NCBI RefSeq assembly: GCF_020179475.1
Contig: NZ_JAILXZ010000001.1
Span: 1,178,001-1,242,000 of the forward strand
DNA from: Novosphingobium huizhouense
GTDB lineage: Bacteria > Pseudomonadota > Alphaproteobacteria > Sphingomonadales > Sphingomonadaceae
Length of the DNA: 64,000 nt
Reading direction: 5' to 3'
The stretch's first letter is position 1. Every line of letters begins with the position of its first letter. A model generated the notes under the pieces. It was given only the letters and a program-made list of their open reading frames with translations. It made no database searches and had not been told where the DNA came from. The translations under genes were made by a program, and so were the position numbers. This document shows positions 37,594 to 48,277 of the stretch, piece by piece.

Positions 37594-38883
37594 ATGAACA
37601 TCAGGATGACGACCGCCGCGATCGCGGCGCTGGCGCTGGCGGGTTCGGCAAGCGGCGCGGTAGCGCGCACGGTGGTGGTGCGCGCCGCGCACATGATCGA
37701 CGTGGTCGCGGGCAAGCGCGTCGACGATGCGCAGGTCACCGTGACCGACGGGCGCATTTCCGCGGTGGGCAAGCGGGGCGATGCCGTGCCGCAGGGCGCC
37801 GAGGTAATCGAGCTGGGCGAGCGCACGCTGCTCCCCGGGCTGATCGACATGCACGTCCACCTCACCGGCGATCCGCGCTATTCGGGCTATCGCGGGCTCG
37901 AGTATACCGACGCGTTCTGGACCGTGGTCGGCGTCGCCAACGCGAAGAAGACGCTCGAGGCGGGCTTCACCACGGTGCGCAACGTGGGCGCAGGCAACTA
38001 CGACGACGTCGCGCTCAAGCAGGCGATCGCGGAAGGGTATGTCACCGGACCGCGCATCGTGCCGGCGACGTATGCGCTGGGCGCGACCGGCGGGCATTGC
38101 GATTCGACCGAGTTTCCGCCTTCGATCCACGCCGATGCGCCGGGCGTCGCGGATTCGCCCGACGCCTTCCGCGCGCTGGTGCGCAAGGTGCGCAAGTACG
38201 GCGCCGAAGTGATCAAGATCTGCGCGACCGGCGGGGTGTTCTCGAAGACCGATTCGGTCGGCGCGCAGCAGATGAACGAGGCCGAGCTCAAGGCAGTGGT
38301 CGACGAGGCGCACATGCTCGGCATGCGCGTGGCGGCGCACGCCCACGGCAACTCCGGGATCAACGCCGCGCTGCGCGCGGGCGTCGACACGATCGAGCAC
38401 GCCAGCCTCGCCGACGCGGAAAGCTTCCGCCTCGCCAAGGAGAAGGGCGCGGCGCTCGACATGGACATCTACAACGACGACTACATCCTCGCCGAGGGCG
38501 AGAAGAACGGCGTCTTTGCCGAAAGCCTCGAAAAGGAGCGGATGATCGGGCGCAAGCAGCGCGAGACCTTCCGCGCCGCGCACGCCGCCGGCGTGACGCT
38601 GCTGTTCGGCACCGACGGCGGGGTCTATCCCAACGGCAACAACGCGCTGCAGTTCGCCAAGATGGTCGAGTGGGGGATGACCCCGATCGAGGCGATCCGT
38701 GCGGCGACGGTGACCGCGGCGAAGTTCCTCGACAAGACCGGCGACGTCGGCGCGATCGAGGCCGGGCGCTATGGCGACCTGATCGCGGTCGACGGCGATC
38801 CGCTCGCCGACGTCCGCGCGCTCGAGACCGTCAGCTTCGTGATGAAGGGCGGCGAAGTGGCCAAGGCCGCCCCGGCGCGCTGA
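37594..38883 (+). CDS. Secreted metal-dependent amidohydrolase (Xaa-Pro dipeptidase-like)
   Basis: A 429-residue amidohydrolase with a signal peptide (about 1-24, ending VARTVVV). Metal ligands are in LIDMHVHLTGD, the Lys region EVIKICATGG, VAAHAHGN, TIEHAS and FGTDGG. Exported members of this group act on N-acyl or prolyl dipeptides or small lactams. An AGGGG site supports this ATG. It stands between the SDR and the chemoreceptor gene. Confidence 0.88.
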   Translation: MNIRMTTAAIAALALAGSASGAVARTVVVRAAHMIDVVAGKRVDDAQVTVTDGRISAVGKRGDAVPQGAEVIELGERTLLPGLIDMHVHLTGDPRYSGYRGLEYTDAFWTVVGVANAKKTLEAGFTTVRNVGAGNYDDVALKQAIAEGYVTGPRIVPATYALGATGGHCDSTEFPPSIHADAPGVADSPDAFRALVRKVRKYGAEVIKICATGGVFSKTDSVGAQQMNEAELKAVVDEAHMLGMRVAAHAHGNSGINAALRAGVDTIEHASLADAESFRLAKEKGAALDMDIYNDDYILAEGEKNGVFAESLEKERMIGRKQRETFRAAHAAGVTLLFGTDGGVYPNGNNALQFAKMVEWGMTPIEAIRAATVTAAKFLDKTGDVGAIEAGRYGDLIAVDGDPLADVRALETVSFVMKGGEVAKAAPAR

Positions 38884-38887
38884 GGCT

Positions 38888-40789
38888 TCAGAACTCCGAC
38901 CAGTCGTCGCCGCCGCCCGACGCGAAGCCGCCGTTGGCGACGCGCAAGGGCGCGGGGGCGGGTTCGCTCTTGTAGGCGGGCGCCGGTTCGTAGCTCGGCG
39001 CCGGCTCGTAGGCGGGCGCCGGGCTTGCCTGGCGCGGGCCGGGGAAGGCGGCGAGGTTCGCCTGCTGGTGGCCGAGCTGGAAGCGCGCGACCTTTTCGAG
39101 CAGTTCGGCCGACTGCGTGGCGAGGCTGCGCGCGGCCGCGGTCGATTCCTCGCTCATCGCGGCGTTCTGGTGGGTCATCTTACCCATCTCGTTGATCGCG
39201 GCGTTGACCTGGATCAGGCCCGACGACTGCGTTTCCGAGGCTTCGGCGATGCGCGTCATCAGCGCGCTGACGCGATGGATCTGCTCGACGATGCGCGAGA
39301 GCGCGTTGCCGGTTTCGGACACCAGCGAAACGCCGTTGGCGACCTCGCGCGAGGCCTGGCTGATGCGGGTCTTGATCTCGCTCGCGGCCTCGGCCGAGCG
39401 CTGGGCGAGCGCGCGCACTTCGGTGGCGACGACGGCGAAGCCCTTGCCTGCTTCGCCCGCGCGCGCCGCTTCGACCCCGGCGTTGAGCGCGAGCAGGTTG
39501 GTCTGGAAGGCGATGCCGTCGATCAGGCCGATGATCTGCTCGATCTCGCGGCTGGTGGCCTCGATCGCATCCATCGCGGCGATCGCGCGGCGCACGACGT
39601 CCTCCGAGGCGGTGGCTTCGCCGGTCGCGCCGGTCACCGCCTGGTTGGCCTCGCGCGCGGCGCTGGCGCTGTCGGACACGGTGCGGGTGACTTCGGCGAG
39701 CGCGGCTGCCGATTCTTCCAGGCTGGCGGCCTGCTCCTCGGTGCGCGAGGAGAGGTCTTGCGAGGCGTGACGGATCTCGCCCGCGCCGCGGTCGACGCCG
39801 TGCGAGACGGTGGCGATTTCGCCCATGGTCTGGGCGAGGTGGTCGGCCGCGCCGTTGTAGTCGGCCTTGAGCGAGGCGAACACGCCGGGCAGGTTGGCGT
39901 CGATGCGGTGCCCGAGATTGCCGCGCGACAGTTCGGACAGGGCGGTGCCGACGCTGCGAACGATCAGCTGGGCCTGTTCGTCCTTGGCGCGTTCGGCGGT
40001 GACCAGCAGGTCGCGCAGCGCCAGCGTGGCGCGCGACAGGTCGCCCACCTCGTCGCGCCGGTCGGTGGCGCGGGCGATGACGTCGGTGCGCCCTTCGGCG
40101 AGTAGCGAGATGGTCTCGGTCACTTCGACGAGCGGGTTGGCGATCAGGCGGGTGAGCACCACCAGCATGGCGCCGGCGATGCCGAGCGCTATGAGCGTGA
40201 CCACGACGACGACGATGCGCGCCGTGGTGGCGGTGGTCTGGGCATCGGCGGCGACCTTCTTCATGAGATCAGCCTGCGCGGTCTGGATCGCGGTGGCCGT
40301 CTCGTCGAGCTTCGCGAAGGATGCGGCCGATTCGCGGAAGTTGTCGAAGGCTTCCTGGTTGCGGTTCTGCGCCGAAAGCGCGAGGCGGGCGTCGGACTTG
40401 GTGTAGTAGGCATCGCGCAGCGGGATGAAGGCATCGAGCGCGGCTTTGGTCTTCGGTTTGTTGAGGCGGGGCTTGAGCCATTCGACCCGGGCGTCGATTT
40501 CCTGCCGGATCTCCTGGATCTTGCTCGCCTGGGCCGCGATTTCGTCGGGCGTGGTGGACAGGATATGCGCGGCTTCGGCGCCGCGCAGCGCCGCGACGCT
40601 GCGATCGACGTCGGCCGCCGCCTCGAGCTTTTCGCGACGGGACACGCCGAGATCCTGGGTGATGTCGGACAGCATGCCCAAGGCAAAGAAGCCGACCGCG
40701 CCGACCACCAGCAAGGTGGCGATAAAGGCGGAAACCGCCAGCAGCAGTTTGCGGGAAATCGGCAGGTCGGTCATCGCAAGAATCCGCAT
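38888..40789 (-). CDS. Methyl-accepting chemotaxis protein
   Basis: A 633-residue chemoreceptor. First membrane span about 16-37, periplasmic four-helix sensor to about 190, second span about 190-212, HAMP domain, then the signalling coiled coil with the hairpin tip [19 protein letters not shown]. The C-terminus ends DDWSEF, a pentapeptide-type tether for CheR/CheB. No che genes are in the window. Start at 40789 or at an ATG five codons later. Confidence 0.93.
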   Translation of the reverse strand: MRILAMTDLPISRKLLLAVSAFIATLLVVGAVGFFALGMLSDITQDLGVSRREKLEAAADVDRSVAALRGAEAAHILSTTPDEIAAQASKIQEIRQEIDARVEWLKPRLNKPKTKAALDAFIPLRDAYYTKSDARLALSAQNRNQEAFDNFRESAASFAKLDETATAIQTAQADLMKKVAADAQTTATTARIVVVVVTLIALGIAGAMLVVLTRLIANPLVEVTETISLLAEGRTDVIARATDRRDEVGDLSRATLALRDLLVTAERAKDEQAQLIVRSVGTALSELSRGNLGHRIDANLPGVFASLKADYNGAADHLAQTMGEIATVSHGVDRGAGEIRHASQDLSSRTEEQAASLEESAAALAEVTRTVSDSASAAREANQAVTGATGEATASEDVVRRAIAAMDAIEATSREIEQIIGLIDGIAFQTNLLALNAGVEAARAGEAGKGFAVVATEVRALAQRSAEAASEIKTRISQASREVANGVSLVSETGNALSRIVEQIHRVSALMTRIAEASETQSSGLIQVNAAINEMGKMTHQNAAMSEESTAAARSLATQSAELLEKVARFQLGHQQANLAAFPGPRQASPAPAYEPAPSYEPAPAYKSEPAPAPLRVANGGFASGGGDDWSEF

Positions 40790-40877
40790 TGTGGGGACAC
40801 GATGCGGCTAGCGGTGCCGGGTTAGAGTTCCACAGGACGCGCCATCGGGATAAATACTGCGTCGCTGCGGCGGCCGA

Positions 40878-41357
40878 TCAGCCTTCGGGTGGCTTGCTGT
40901 TGAGGTGCACGTAGTTCTCGATGCCCATCCGCGCGATCATGTCGAACTGCTTTTCGAGCGTGTCGACATGCTCTTCCTCGCTTTCGAGAATGTCCTGCAG
41001 CAGATCACGGCTGACATAGTCGCGCACCGCCTCGCAATGGGCGATGCCGTCGCGCAGCAGCGGCAGCGCGTCCATCTCGAGCGCGAGGTCCGCCTTGAGG
41101 ATTTCCTCGACGCTTTCGCCGACCCGCAGCCGGCCGAGCGCCTGGAAGTTGGGCAGGCCGTCGAGGAACAGGATGCGGTCGGCCAGGCGGTCGGCGTGCT
41201 TCATCTCGTCTATCGATTCGTGGCGCTCGAACTCGGCGAGCTTCTTGACGCCCCAATTGTCGAGCAGGCGGTAGTGCAGCCAGTACTGGTTGATCGCGGT
41301 CAGTTCGTTGAGCAGTGCCTTGTTGAGGAACTCGATGACCTTGGCGTCGCCCTTCAT
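40878..41357 (-). CDS. bfr: Bacterioferritin
   Basis: A 159-residue iron-storage protein forming a 24-subunit shell. The haem ligand Met52 and ferroxidase ligands Glu18, Glu51 and His54 are in place (HESIDEMKHADR). It oxidises Fe(II) and stores Fe(III). It lies 93 bp downstream of the ferredoxin gene that releases the iron, so the pair shares regulation. Confidence 0.95.
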   Translation of the reverse strand: MKGDAKVIEFLNKALLNELTAINQYWLHYRLLDNWGVKKLAEFERHESIDEMKHADRLADRILFLDGLPNFQALGRLRVGESVEEILKADLALEMDALPLLRDGIAHCEAVRDYVSRDLLQDILESEEEHVDTLEKQFDMIARMGIENYVHLNSKPPEG

Positions 41358-41450
41358 GGCGCGTCTCCCAATTGGCTGGCGGGTTGCGCGATGGTGCCGC
41401 CGGGCGCGGAGCGGCGCAAGCCGCGAAGACACCGAAATCGGGGGGAAGCT

Positions 41451-41627
41451 TCAGGCGGCGAGGCAGGCGCGTTCGTCGGCGATCACGTCCTCTGCGTCGT
41501 CGAGGCACTGGCGGCACTGCGGCTGGCAGCCCATGCGGCCGTAGAGCGTCTCGGCATCGCCGCCGTGGCAGCGGGCCGCGGCGCGCAGGTCCTTCTCGCG
41601 GATCGCATTGCAGATGCAGATGTACAT
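41451..41627 (-). CDS. bfd: Bacterioferritin-associated ferredoxin
   Basis: A 58-residue [2Fe-2S] protein. Cysteines 4, 6, 38 and 41 fit the CXC-X31-CXXC pattern of Bfd (MYICICNAI ... CRQCLDDA). Bfd binds bacterioferritin and reduces stored iron for release. It precedes bfr on the same strand. A TGCGA/TCGCA dyad lies 34 bp before the ATG, consistent with induction under iron shortage. Confidence 0.92.
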   Translation of the reverse strand: MYICICNAIREKDLRAAARCHGGDAETLYGRMGCQPQCRQCLDDAEDVIADERACLAA

Positions 41628-41660
41628 CGGGCCGAGTCTCCGGGCGGTGTCTCCATCTTT

Positions 41661-41681
41661 TAATGCGACGCGTTCGCATTA
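41661..41681. promoter_or_regulatory. Fur-like operator before bfd-bfr
   Basis: TAATGCGA-CGCGT-TCGCATTA has perfect 8-bp arms, 34 bp upstream of the bfd ATG. It shares TGCGA/TCGCA with the two dyads near 30.3 kb. A weaker related sequence (TTGCGAATGGTTTGCGAG) follows at 41691-41708. Confidence 0.6.
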
Positions 41682-41774
41682 TCAAGGCTGTTGCGAATGG
41701 TTTGCGAGCAGTTGAGCGGGCGCTGCGCAAAGGCCCTTCGGTTGCAATCGCCCTGCGCCCGCGCTAGATCGCCC

Positions 41775-41936
41775 CCAGCATCAAGAGTTGGGGAAGACGC
41801 CCCGACGCCAACCTGCCTTCTCCGGGCAAGGTGGCGCCTCCTTGCGGAGGGATGTGGCCGGTCCGGCAACCAAGCGGAGCCCAGGCTGCATCTTGCGTTC
41901 GCGTCCGTCCCTGCCGCTGCAGAGGAAGACGAACCC
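41775..41936 (+). promoter_or_regulatory. Structured metA leader, possible SAM-type riboswitch
   Basis: The 5' leader of metA can fold into a stem at 41806-41836 (CGCC/GGCG plus ACCT/AGGT), a CCTCC-TTGC-GGAGG hairpin at 41837-41850 and GCCGG/CCGGC at 41857-41867. ATCAAGAG (41780-41787) and GGGA...GGCC...CCGGCAACC (41849-41871) recall pieces of the SAM-I core, but a long insertion separates them and no P1 closing helix was found. SAM control of metA would make sense. Class assignment is tentative. Confidence 0.42.
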
Positions 41937-42845
41937 GTGCCGATCCGCATCGCCGACAACCTGCCCGCCCGCCGCACGCTCGAAGCCGAAGGCGTGATCG
42001 TGATGGGCGAGACCGAGGCGGCGCGGCAGGACATCCGGCCGATGCGCATCGCGCTGCTCAACCTGATGCCCGACAAGATCACCACCGAGACCCAGATCGC
42101 CCGCCTGCTGGGCGCGACGGCGCTGCAGGTCGAGCTGGAGCTGGTGCGCATTTCCGACCATGTCAGCAAGAACACCTCGGCCGGGCACATCTCGGAGTTC
42201 TACCGACCCTGGGCCGAAGTGGCGGGTGAAAAGTACGACGGGCTGATCGTGACCGGCGCGCCGGTGGAGACGATGCCCTTCGCCGAGGTGACCTACTGGG
42301 ACGAGCTGCGGCGCATCTTCGACTGGAGCCAGGGCAACGTCCACCGCACGCTGGCGGTGTGCTGGGGCGCGATGGCGGCGCTCCACCACTTCCACGGCGT
42401 CGACAAGCACGCGCTTGCCGCCAAGGCCTCGGGCGTGTTCCGCCACCACAACCGCGCGCCCGCGAGCCCGTGGATGCGCGGCCTGCCTGACGTGTTCGAC
42501 GTTCCCGTCTCGCGCTGGAGCGAAATCCGCCGCGAAGACCTGCCCGAAGGGCGGGGCCTGCAGGTGCTGGCCGAGAGCGACGAGACCGGCCTGTGCCTGA
42601 TCGACGACCCCGCGCACAATGCGCTGCACATGTTCAACCACCTCGAATACGACACGCTGACGCTGGCGGGGGAATATGCGCGGGACGAGGCGGGCTACCT
42701 GCCGAAGAACTACTTTCCCGGCGACGATCCGCAGGCGCAGCCGGTCAATTCGTGGCGCGGCAACGGGCACCTGCTGTTCGGCAACTGGATCAACGAGACC
42801 TACCAGACGACGCCATACGAGCTGGGGGATATCGGGCAGCTGTGA
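41937..42845 (+). CDS. metA: Homoserine O-acyltransferase (MetA type, predicted acetyl-CoA specific)
   Basis: A 302-residue MetA-family enzyme for the first committed step of methionine synthesis. With the GTG start at 41937 the catalytic Cys falls at 142 (LAVCWGA) and the specificity residue at 111 is Glu (TGAPVE). In this family Glu111 favours acetyl-CoA and Gly111 succinyl-CoA, so O-acetylhomoserine is the likely product despite the common name succinyltransferase. A structured leader precedes it. Confidence 0.93.
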   Translation: MPIRIADNLPARRTLEAEGVIVMGETEAARQDIRPMRIALLNLMPDKITTETQIARLLGATALQVELELVRISDHVSKNTSAGHISEFYRPWAEVAGEKYDGLIVTGAPVETMPFAEVTYWDELRRIFDWSQGNVHRTLAVCWGAMAALHHFHGVDKHALAAKASGVFRHHNRAPASPWMRGLPDVFDVPVSRWSEIRREDLPEGRGLQVLAESDETGLCLIDDPAHNALHMFNHLEYDTLTLAGEYARDEAGYLPKNYFPGDDPQAQPVNSWRGNGHLLFGNWINETYQTTPYELGDIGQL

Positions 42846-43074
42846 GGGGCAGCGCCCCGTCGCGCGCATGGCTCCGGGGCCGCTTTGTGCGCGATGCACA
42901 CCGTCTTGTCGTGCAGGGCAGGCTGCAGGAAACGGGGCAGGTGGGCAACTGCGCTTGCCTTTGTGCCCCGCTTCCCCTAACGGCGCCGCTTCCGTTCGCG
43001 CGGATTCGCTGACTCGCCTGGCCAACTAGGGCTGCCATGGCGGGCCTGCCGCGCTTTCAGTCGAGGAGACGAAA

Positions 43075-43278
43075 ATGCCCAAGCTCAAGACCAAGAGCGG
43101 TGTGAAGAAGCGCTTCAAGATCACCGCGTCGGGCAAGGTGAAGCACGGCGTCGCCGGCAAGCGCCACCGCCTGATCAGCCACAACGCCAAGTACATCCGC
43201 CAGAACCGCGGCACCGAAGTGATCTCCGACGCCGATGCGAAGGTGATCAAGAAGTGGGCGCCCTACGGGCTGAACTGA
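43075..43278 (+). CDS. rpmI: 50S ribosomal protein L35
   Basis: A 67-residue basic protein ([20 protein letters not shown]) of standard length. A GAGGAG site precedes the ATG. It is 13 bp before rplT. In many bacteria infC precedes it, but here metA is upstream. Confidence 0.98.
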   Translation: MPKLKTKSGVKKRFKITASGKVKHGVAGKRHRLISHNAKYIRQNRGTEVISDADAKVIKKWAPYGLN

Positions 43279-43291
43279 GGAGCGCTGACTT

Positions 43292-43651
43292 ATGAGCCGT
43301 ATCAAGCGTGGTGTTACCACCCGTGCCAAGCACAAGCGGATTCTGGATCAGGCGAAGGGCTATCGCGGCCGTCGCAAGAACACCATCCGCGTCGCCCGCC
43401 AGGCCGTCGAGAAGGCCGGCCAGTACGCCTATCGCGACCGCAAGGTTAAGAAGCGCACGTTCCGCGCCCTGTGGATCCAGCGCATCAACGCCGCTGTCCG
43501 CGCCGAAGGCCTGACCTACTCGCAGTTCATCCACGGCGCCAAGCTCGCCGGGATCGAACTCGACCGCAAGGCGATGGCCGACCTCGCGATGAACGAAGGT
43601 GGCGTGTTCACCGCCGTCATCGCCCAGGCGAAGGCCGCGCTTCCGGCCTGA
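43292..43651 (+). CDS. rplT: 50S ribosomal protein L20
   Basis: A 119-residue protein of full length ([20 protein letters not shown]). It binds 23S rRNA early in large-subunit assembly and often represses its own mRNA. Followed by a strong terminator, which separates it from the downstream AraC gene. Confidence 0.98.
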   Translation: MSRIKRGVTTRAKHKRILDQAKGYRGRRKNTIRVARQAVEKAGQYAYRDRKVKKRTFRALWIQRINAAVRAEGLTYSQFIHGAKLAGIELDRKAMADLAMNEGGVFTAVIAQAKAALPA

Positions 43652-43677
43652 TCGCCGGTAGCATGCCTGAAGAATTG

Positions 43678-43709
43678 GGGCGCCACCCGCCAGGGTCGGC
43701 GCCCTTTTT
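43678..43709 (+). terminator. Rho-independent terminator after rplT
   Basis: GGGCGCC (43678-43684), 13-base loop, GGCGCCC (43698-43704), TTTTT. It lies 27 bp past the rplT stop. Confidence 0.9.
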
Positions 43710-43815
43710 CATACGTTTGTGAATGTCCGATCCGGAGACTTGTCCGAATCGGTGTTTCTTTTGCGCGTCGAACAGGGTTATGCCGTAACGAAGGGCATAA
43801 CAGGGGTTCGCTAGG

Positions 43816-44712
43816 GTGAGCGGGGACATCGCCGTCCGGGTTCGATTCCATCCGCCGCCGGCGGCGCTGCGGCGCTATTTCACCACCTTCTACCTGACCG
43901 AGATCGACGTCGCGGAAGGCACTTGCGCGTTCGACTGGCTCCATCCCGAATGGGCCAACCTGCGCATGTTCCAGGGCAGCCTGCCCGACAGCGACATCGG
44001 CGGGCGCGAGCCGCTGGGCGGAGTGCCGGCGACCTTCACCGGCCCGACCAGCACCACCGTGCGCTTCTCGGTCGGCACCACGCGGATCTGGGGCATCGGC
44101 TTACTGCCGCTGGGATGGGCGCGCTTCGTCGGCGCGCCGGCGCATCTTTATGCCGACCGCCTGATGGACCCGCGCGAGGAGCGCGTGTTCGCGCCGTTCC
44201 GCCCGCTGGTCGACACGCTGTTCGAGGCCGAGCCCGACGAGCGGGCCGAACTCGACCGGATCGGCGCCCATTTCCTTGCCCGACCGCCGGTCGACCTGCC
44301 CGACGAGGACCGGATCGTCGCCTGCCATGCCGCGCTGCTCGATCCCGAGCTGTCGAGCGTGGCCGATTTTGCGCAAGGCGCGCGGCTGCCGGCGCACACC
44401 CTCGAGCGCCTGTGCCGCCGCCACTTCGGCTTTCCGCCGCGGCTGCTGCTGCGGCGCCAGCGGTTCATGCGCAGCCTTGCGCAATACATGCTCGACCCGA
44501 GCCTCAAGTGGATCGGCGCGATCGACGGGCACTATCACGACCAGGCGCAGTTCGTGCGCGACTTCCACCGCTTCATGGGGATGAGCCCGAGCCAGTATGC
44601 CGCAGCGCCCCACCCGGTGCTCTCGGCGGTGATGCGCGCCCGGCAGGAAGCGGCGGGCGCGGCGGTGCAGGCGCTGCACCATCCGCTGCTGCGGCACCCG
44701 GCGGACAGATAG
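43816..44712 (+). CDS. AraC-family transcriptional regulator
   Basis: A 298-residue protein starting with GTG. The C-terminal AraC helix-turn-helix is partly degenerate ([58 protein letters not shown]). The N-terminal domain has a DUF6597-like look ([13 protein letters not shown]). It interrupts the usual rplT-pheS neighbourhood. Targets are unknown. Confidence 0.85.
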   Translation: MSGDIAVRVRFHPPPAALRRYFTTFYLTEIDVAEGTCAFDWLHPEWANLRMFQGSLPDSDIGGREPLGGVPATFTGPTSTTVRFSVGTTRIWGIGLLPLGWARFVGAPAHLYADRLMDPREERVFAPFRPLVDTLFEAEPDERAELDRIGAHFLARPPVDLPDEDRIVACHAALLDPELSSVADFAQGARLPAHTLERLCRRHFGFPPRLLLRRQRFMRSLAQYMLDPSLKWIGAIDGHYHDQAQFVRDFHRFMGMSPSQYAAAPHPVLSAVMRARQEAAGAAVQALHHPLLRHPADR

Positions 44713-44771
44713 GGCGCCCTCCGGGAGCGGGGTTGGAATCGGCGCGGTTTGGCGCTAGCGCGCGAGCCACC

Positions 44772-45860
44772 ATGGAACAGCTCGACGAGACCCTGGCCGC
44801 GATCGCGGCGGCCGAAACCCCCGAGGCGGTGGAAGCGATCCGCGTGGCCGCGCTCGGCAAGCAAGGCTGGGTCTCCGCCCTGCTCAAGACGCTGGGGGCG
44901 ATGAGCCCGGAGGAGCGCCAGGCACAGGGGCCGAAGATCCACGCCGCGCGCGAAGGCGTGACCGCCGCACTGGCGGGTCGCAAGGCGGCGCTCGAAAGCG
45001 CGGCGCTCGAAGCGCGGCTGGTTGCCGAAACGGTCGACCTGTCGCTGCCCGCGCCGCAAGCGCCGCGGGGTTCGATCCACCCGGTCAGCCAGGTGATGGA
45101 GGAACTTGCCGAGATTTTCGCCGACCTGGGCTTTGCCGTGGCGAGCGGGCCGGAGATCGAGGACGACTGGCACAACTTCACCGCGCTCAACATGCCCGAG
45201 ACGCATCCGGCGCGCGCGATGCACGATACGTTCTATTTCCCCGACCGGGACGCGCAGGGCCGCGCGATGCTGCTGCGCACGCACACCAGTCCGGTGCAGA
45301 TCCGCGCGATGCTGAGCCAGGGGGCGCCCTTGCGCGTGATCGCCCCGGGCCGCGTCTATCGCAGCGACAGCGATGCGACGCATACGCCGATGTTCCACCA
45401 GATCGAAGGGCTGGTGATCGACAAGGGCATCCACCTCGGCCACCTCAAGTGGACGCTGGAGACCTTCCTCAAGGCCTTCTTCGAGCGTGACGACATCGTG
45501 CTGCGGCTGCGGCCGAGCTACTTCCCGTTCACCGAGCCTTCGGTCGAGGTCGACGTCGGCTACACCATCGTGAACGGCAAGCGCGTGGTCGGCGGCGGCG
45601 GCGACGTCGAAAACGGCGGCTGGATGGAAGTGCTGGGCAGCGGCATGGTCAACCGCAAGGTGATCGAATTCGGCGGGCTCGATCCCGACGAATGGCAGGG
45701 CTTCGCCTTCGGCACCGGGGTCGACCGGCTCGCCATGCTGAAATACGGCATGGACGACCTGCGCGCCTTCTTCGACGGCGATGCGCGCTGGTTGGCGCAC
45801 TATGGTTTCGGGGCGCTGGACGTGCCCACTCTGTCCGGTGGCGTGGGAGTCAAGCCGTGA
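44772..45860 (+). CDS. pheS: Phenylalanyl-tRNA synthetase alpha subunit
   Basis: A 362-residue class II catalytic subunit. An N-terminal coiled coil precedes the catalytic core with motif 2 ([23 protein letters not shown]) and motif 3 ([19 protein letters not shown]). Its stop overlaps the pheT start (GTGA, 45857-45860). Confidence 0.97.
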   Translation: MEQLDETLAAIAAAETPEAVEAIRVAALGKQGWVSALLKTLGAMSPEERQAQGPKIHAAREGVTAALAGRKAALESAALEARLVAETVDLSLPAPQAPRGSIHPVSQVMEELAEIFADLGFAVASGPEIEDDWHNFTALNMPETHPARAMHDTFYFPDRDAQGRAMLLRTHTSPVQIRAMLSQGAPLRVIAPGRVYRSDSDATHTPMFHQIEGLVIDKGIHLGHLKWTLETFLKAFFERDDIVLRLRPSYFPFTEPSVEVDVGYTIVNGKRVVGGGGDVENGGWMEVLGSGMVNRKVIEFGGLDPDEWQGFAFGTGVDRLAMLKYGMDDLRAFFDGDARWLAHYGFGALDVPTLSGGVGVKP

Positions 45861-48259
45861 AGTTCGCTCTGTCGTGGCTCAAGACCTTCCTCGACACGGA
45901 AGCAGACGCCGATACCATCGCCAAGAAGCTGACCGCGCTGGGGCTCGAGATCGAGGGCGTCGAGGACGCCTCGGCCGCGCTCGCCAAGTTCAAGGTGGCG
46001 CGCGTGCTGACGGCCGAAAAGCACCCGCAGGCGGACAAGCTGCAGGTGCTGACCGTCGATACCGGGGAAGGCGCGCCGCTGCAGGTGGTTTGCGGTGCGC
46101 CTAACGCCCGCGCGGGCCTGGTCGGCGTGCTGGGCGTGCCGGGCGCGGTGGTGCCGGCCAACGGCATGACGTTGAAGGTCGCCGCGGTGCGCGGGGTCGA
46201 ATCCAACGGCATGATGTGCTCGACCCGCGAACTGGGGCTGGGCGAGGAACACGACGGCATCATCGAGCTGCCTGCCGATGCGCCGGTGGGCACGAGCTTT
46301 GCCGACTACCTCGGCAGCGATCCGGTGTTCGACGTGGCGATAACGCCCAACCGCCCCGACTGCATGGGCGTTTACGGCATTGCCCGCGATCTGGCGGCGG
46401 CAGGCCTCGGCACGCTGAAGCCGATCGCGACAGGCGGCGTGGCCGGCAGCTATCCCTGCCCGGTGGAGGTCCGCACCGACGATCCCCAGGGCTGCCCTGC
46501 CTTCTATGGCCGCGTGATCCGTGGCGTGAAGAACGGTCCATCCCCGAAGTGGCTGCAGGATGCGCTGAAGGGCGCGGGCCAGCGGCCGATCTCGGCGCTG
46601 GTCGATGCGACCAACTACATCATGCTGGGCTATGGCCGCCCGGCCCATGCCTATGACCTGGCCAAGCTGACCGGCGCGGTCGTCGCGCGGCGTGCGGTCG
46701 ATGGCGAAGGCGTGACCGCGCTCAACGGCAAGCACTATGTGCTCGATGCCGGCATGACCGTGATCGCCGACGAGGCCGGGGTGCACGACATCGCCGGGAT
46801 CATGGGCGGGGAGCATTCGGGCTGCTCGGACGAGACGACCGACGTGCTGCTCGAAGTGGCCTACTTCAATCCGCAGCGCATCGCCCGCACCGGACAGGCG
46901 CTGGCGCTGTCCTCGGACGCGCGCACCCGCTTCGAGCGCGGGGTAGACCCGGCGTTCCTCGACACCGGGCTCGACCTGCTGACGAAGCTCATCCTCGAAA
47001 TCTGCGGCGGCGAAGCCAGCGACGTCGTGCGCGCAGGGACGCCGCCTTCGGGGCACAAGACGGTGGCCTACGATCCGGCGCTGGCCGGCCGGCTCGGAGG
47101 CATCGACGTGGCGCGCGGCGAACAGCAGCGCATTCTCGAGGCGCTGGGGTTCGGCGTGGTCGGTTCCGGCGACCGGTGGACGGTCTCGGTGCCGAGCTGG
47201 CGCCCGGACGTCGATGGCGCGGCCGACCTCGTCGAGGAAGTGATCCGGGTTCACGGGCTCGATGCGGTGCCGTCGGTGGCGCTGCCGCGTGCCGATGGCG
47301 TGGCGAGGCCGACGGCGACGGCGGTGCAGCTGCTCGAGCGGCGCGTGCGCCGGGCGGCGGCGGCGCGGGGCCTGAATGAAGCGGTGACCTGGTCGTTCCT
47401 GCCCGAGAGCGAGGCGGCACACTTTGCTGACGACAACGGCGGCGTATGGACGCTCGCCAATCCGATTTCCGAGGACCTCAAGGCGATGCGGCCGTCGCTG
47501 CTGCCGGGCCTGCTCGGCGCGGCCAAGCGCAACCTCGACCGCGGGGCGGCGTCGGTGCGGCTGTTCGAGCTGGGCCGCCGCTACCTGCGTGGCGAGGGCG
47601 GCGCGAGCGACGAGAAGCTGAGCCTTGCGGTGGTGCTGGCGGGCGAAAGCGCGGCGCGCGGCTGGGCGACCGGCAAGGCCCGAGGCTTCGACGCGTTCGA
47701 TGCCAAGGCCGAGGCGCTGGCCCTGCTCGGCGAAGCGGGCGCGCCGGTCGAAAACCTGCAGGTCATGGGCGAGGCGGGGCCACAGTTCCATCCCGGCCAG
47801 TCGGCCACACTGCGGCTCGGCCCCAAGCAGGTGCTGGCGCGCTTCGGCATGATCCACCCGGCGACCGCCAAGGCCTTCGACATCGACGGGCCGGTGGCGC
47901 TGGTCGAACTGTTCCTCGACCGCATCCCGCCGAAGAAGGCGCAAAGCGGCTTTGCCCGCGCGGCCTATGCGCCGCCCGCGTTGCAGGCGGTGACCCGCGA
48001 CTTTGCCTTCCTTCTGCCGCTGGGCGTGCCCGCGGGCGACCTGCTGCGCAGCGTCAAGGGCGCGGACAAGGCGAACATCGTGTCGGCCCGCGTGTTCGAC
48101 GATTTCCGGGGGGCTGGCGTGCCCGAGGGCCACAAGAGCGTGGCCATCGAGGTTACGCTCCAGCCGGTCGAGAAAAGCTACGACGAAGCCGCGCTGAAGG
48201 CGATTGCCGACCGGATCGTCGCGGCGGCGGCCAAGCAGGGAGCCACGTTGCGCGGGTGA
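45857..48259 (+). CDS. pheT: Phenylalanyl-tRNA synthetase beta subunit
   Basis: An 800-residue subunit starting with GTG fixed by the overlap with pheS. Domains in order: tRNA-binding OB fold (about 40-150), B3/B4 editing domain, B5, pseudo-catalytic core and the C-terminal anticodon-binding domain ([13 protein letters not shown]). With PheS it forms the heterotetramer that charges tRNA-Phe and edits Tyr-tRNA. Confidence 0.97.
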   Translation: MKFALSWLKTFLDTEADADTIAKKLTALGLEIEGVEDASAALAKFKVARVLTAEKHPQADKLQVLTVDTGEGAPLQVVCGAPNARAGLVGVLGVPGAVVPANGMTLKVAAVRGVESNGMMCSTRELGLGEEHDGIIELPADAPVGTSFADYLGSDPVFDVAITPNRPDCMGVYGIARDLAAAGLGTLKPIATGGVAGSYPCPVEVRTDDPQGCPAFYGRVIRGVKNGPSPKWLQDALKGAGQRPISALVDATNYIMLGYGRPAHAYDLAKLTGAVVARRAVDGEGVTALNGKHYVLDAGMTVIADEAGVHDIAGIMGGEHSGCSDETTDVLLEVAYFNPQRIARTGQALALSSDARTRFERGVDPAFLDTGLDLLTKLILEICGGEASDVVRAGTPPSGHKTVAYDPALAGRLGGIDVARGEQQRILEALGFGVVGSGDRWTVSVPSWRPDVDGAADLVEEVIRVHGLDAVPSVALPRADGVARPTATAVQLLERRVRRAAAARGLNEAVTWSFLPESEAAHFADDNGGVWTLANPISEDLKAMRPSLLPGLLGAAKRNLDRGAASVRLFELGRRYLRGEGGASDEKLSLAVVLAGESAARGWATGKARGFDAFDAKAEALALLGEAGAPVENLQVMGEAGPQFHPGQSATLRLGPKQVLARFGMIHPATAKAFDIDGPVALVELFLDRIPPKKAQSGFARAAYAPPALQAVTRDFAFLLPLGVPAGDLLRSVKGADKANIVSARVFDDFRGAGVPEGHKSVAIEVTLQPVEKSYDEAALKAIADRIVAAAAKQGATLRG

Positions 48260-48277
48260 GCGCTTGCGGCGAAGGGG

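Noticed and set aside
45800..48133. Open frame of 777 codons antisense to pheT
   Set aside because: Same GC-driven artefact; pheT is unambiguous.
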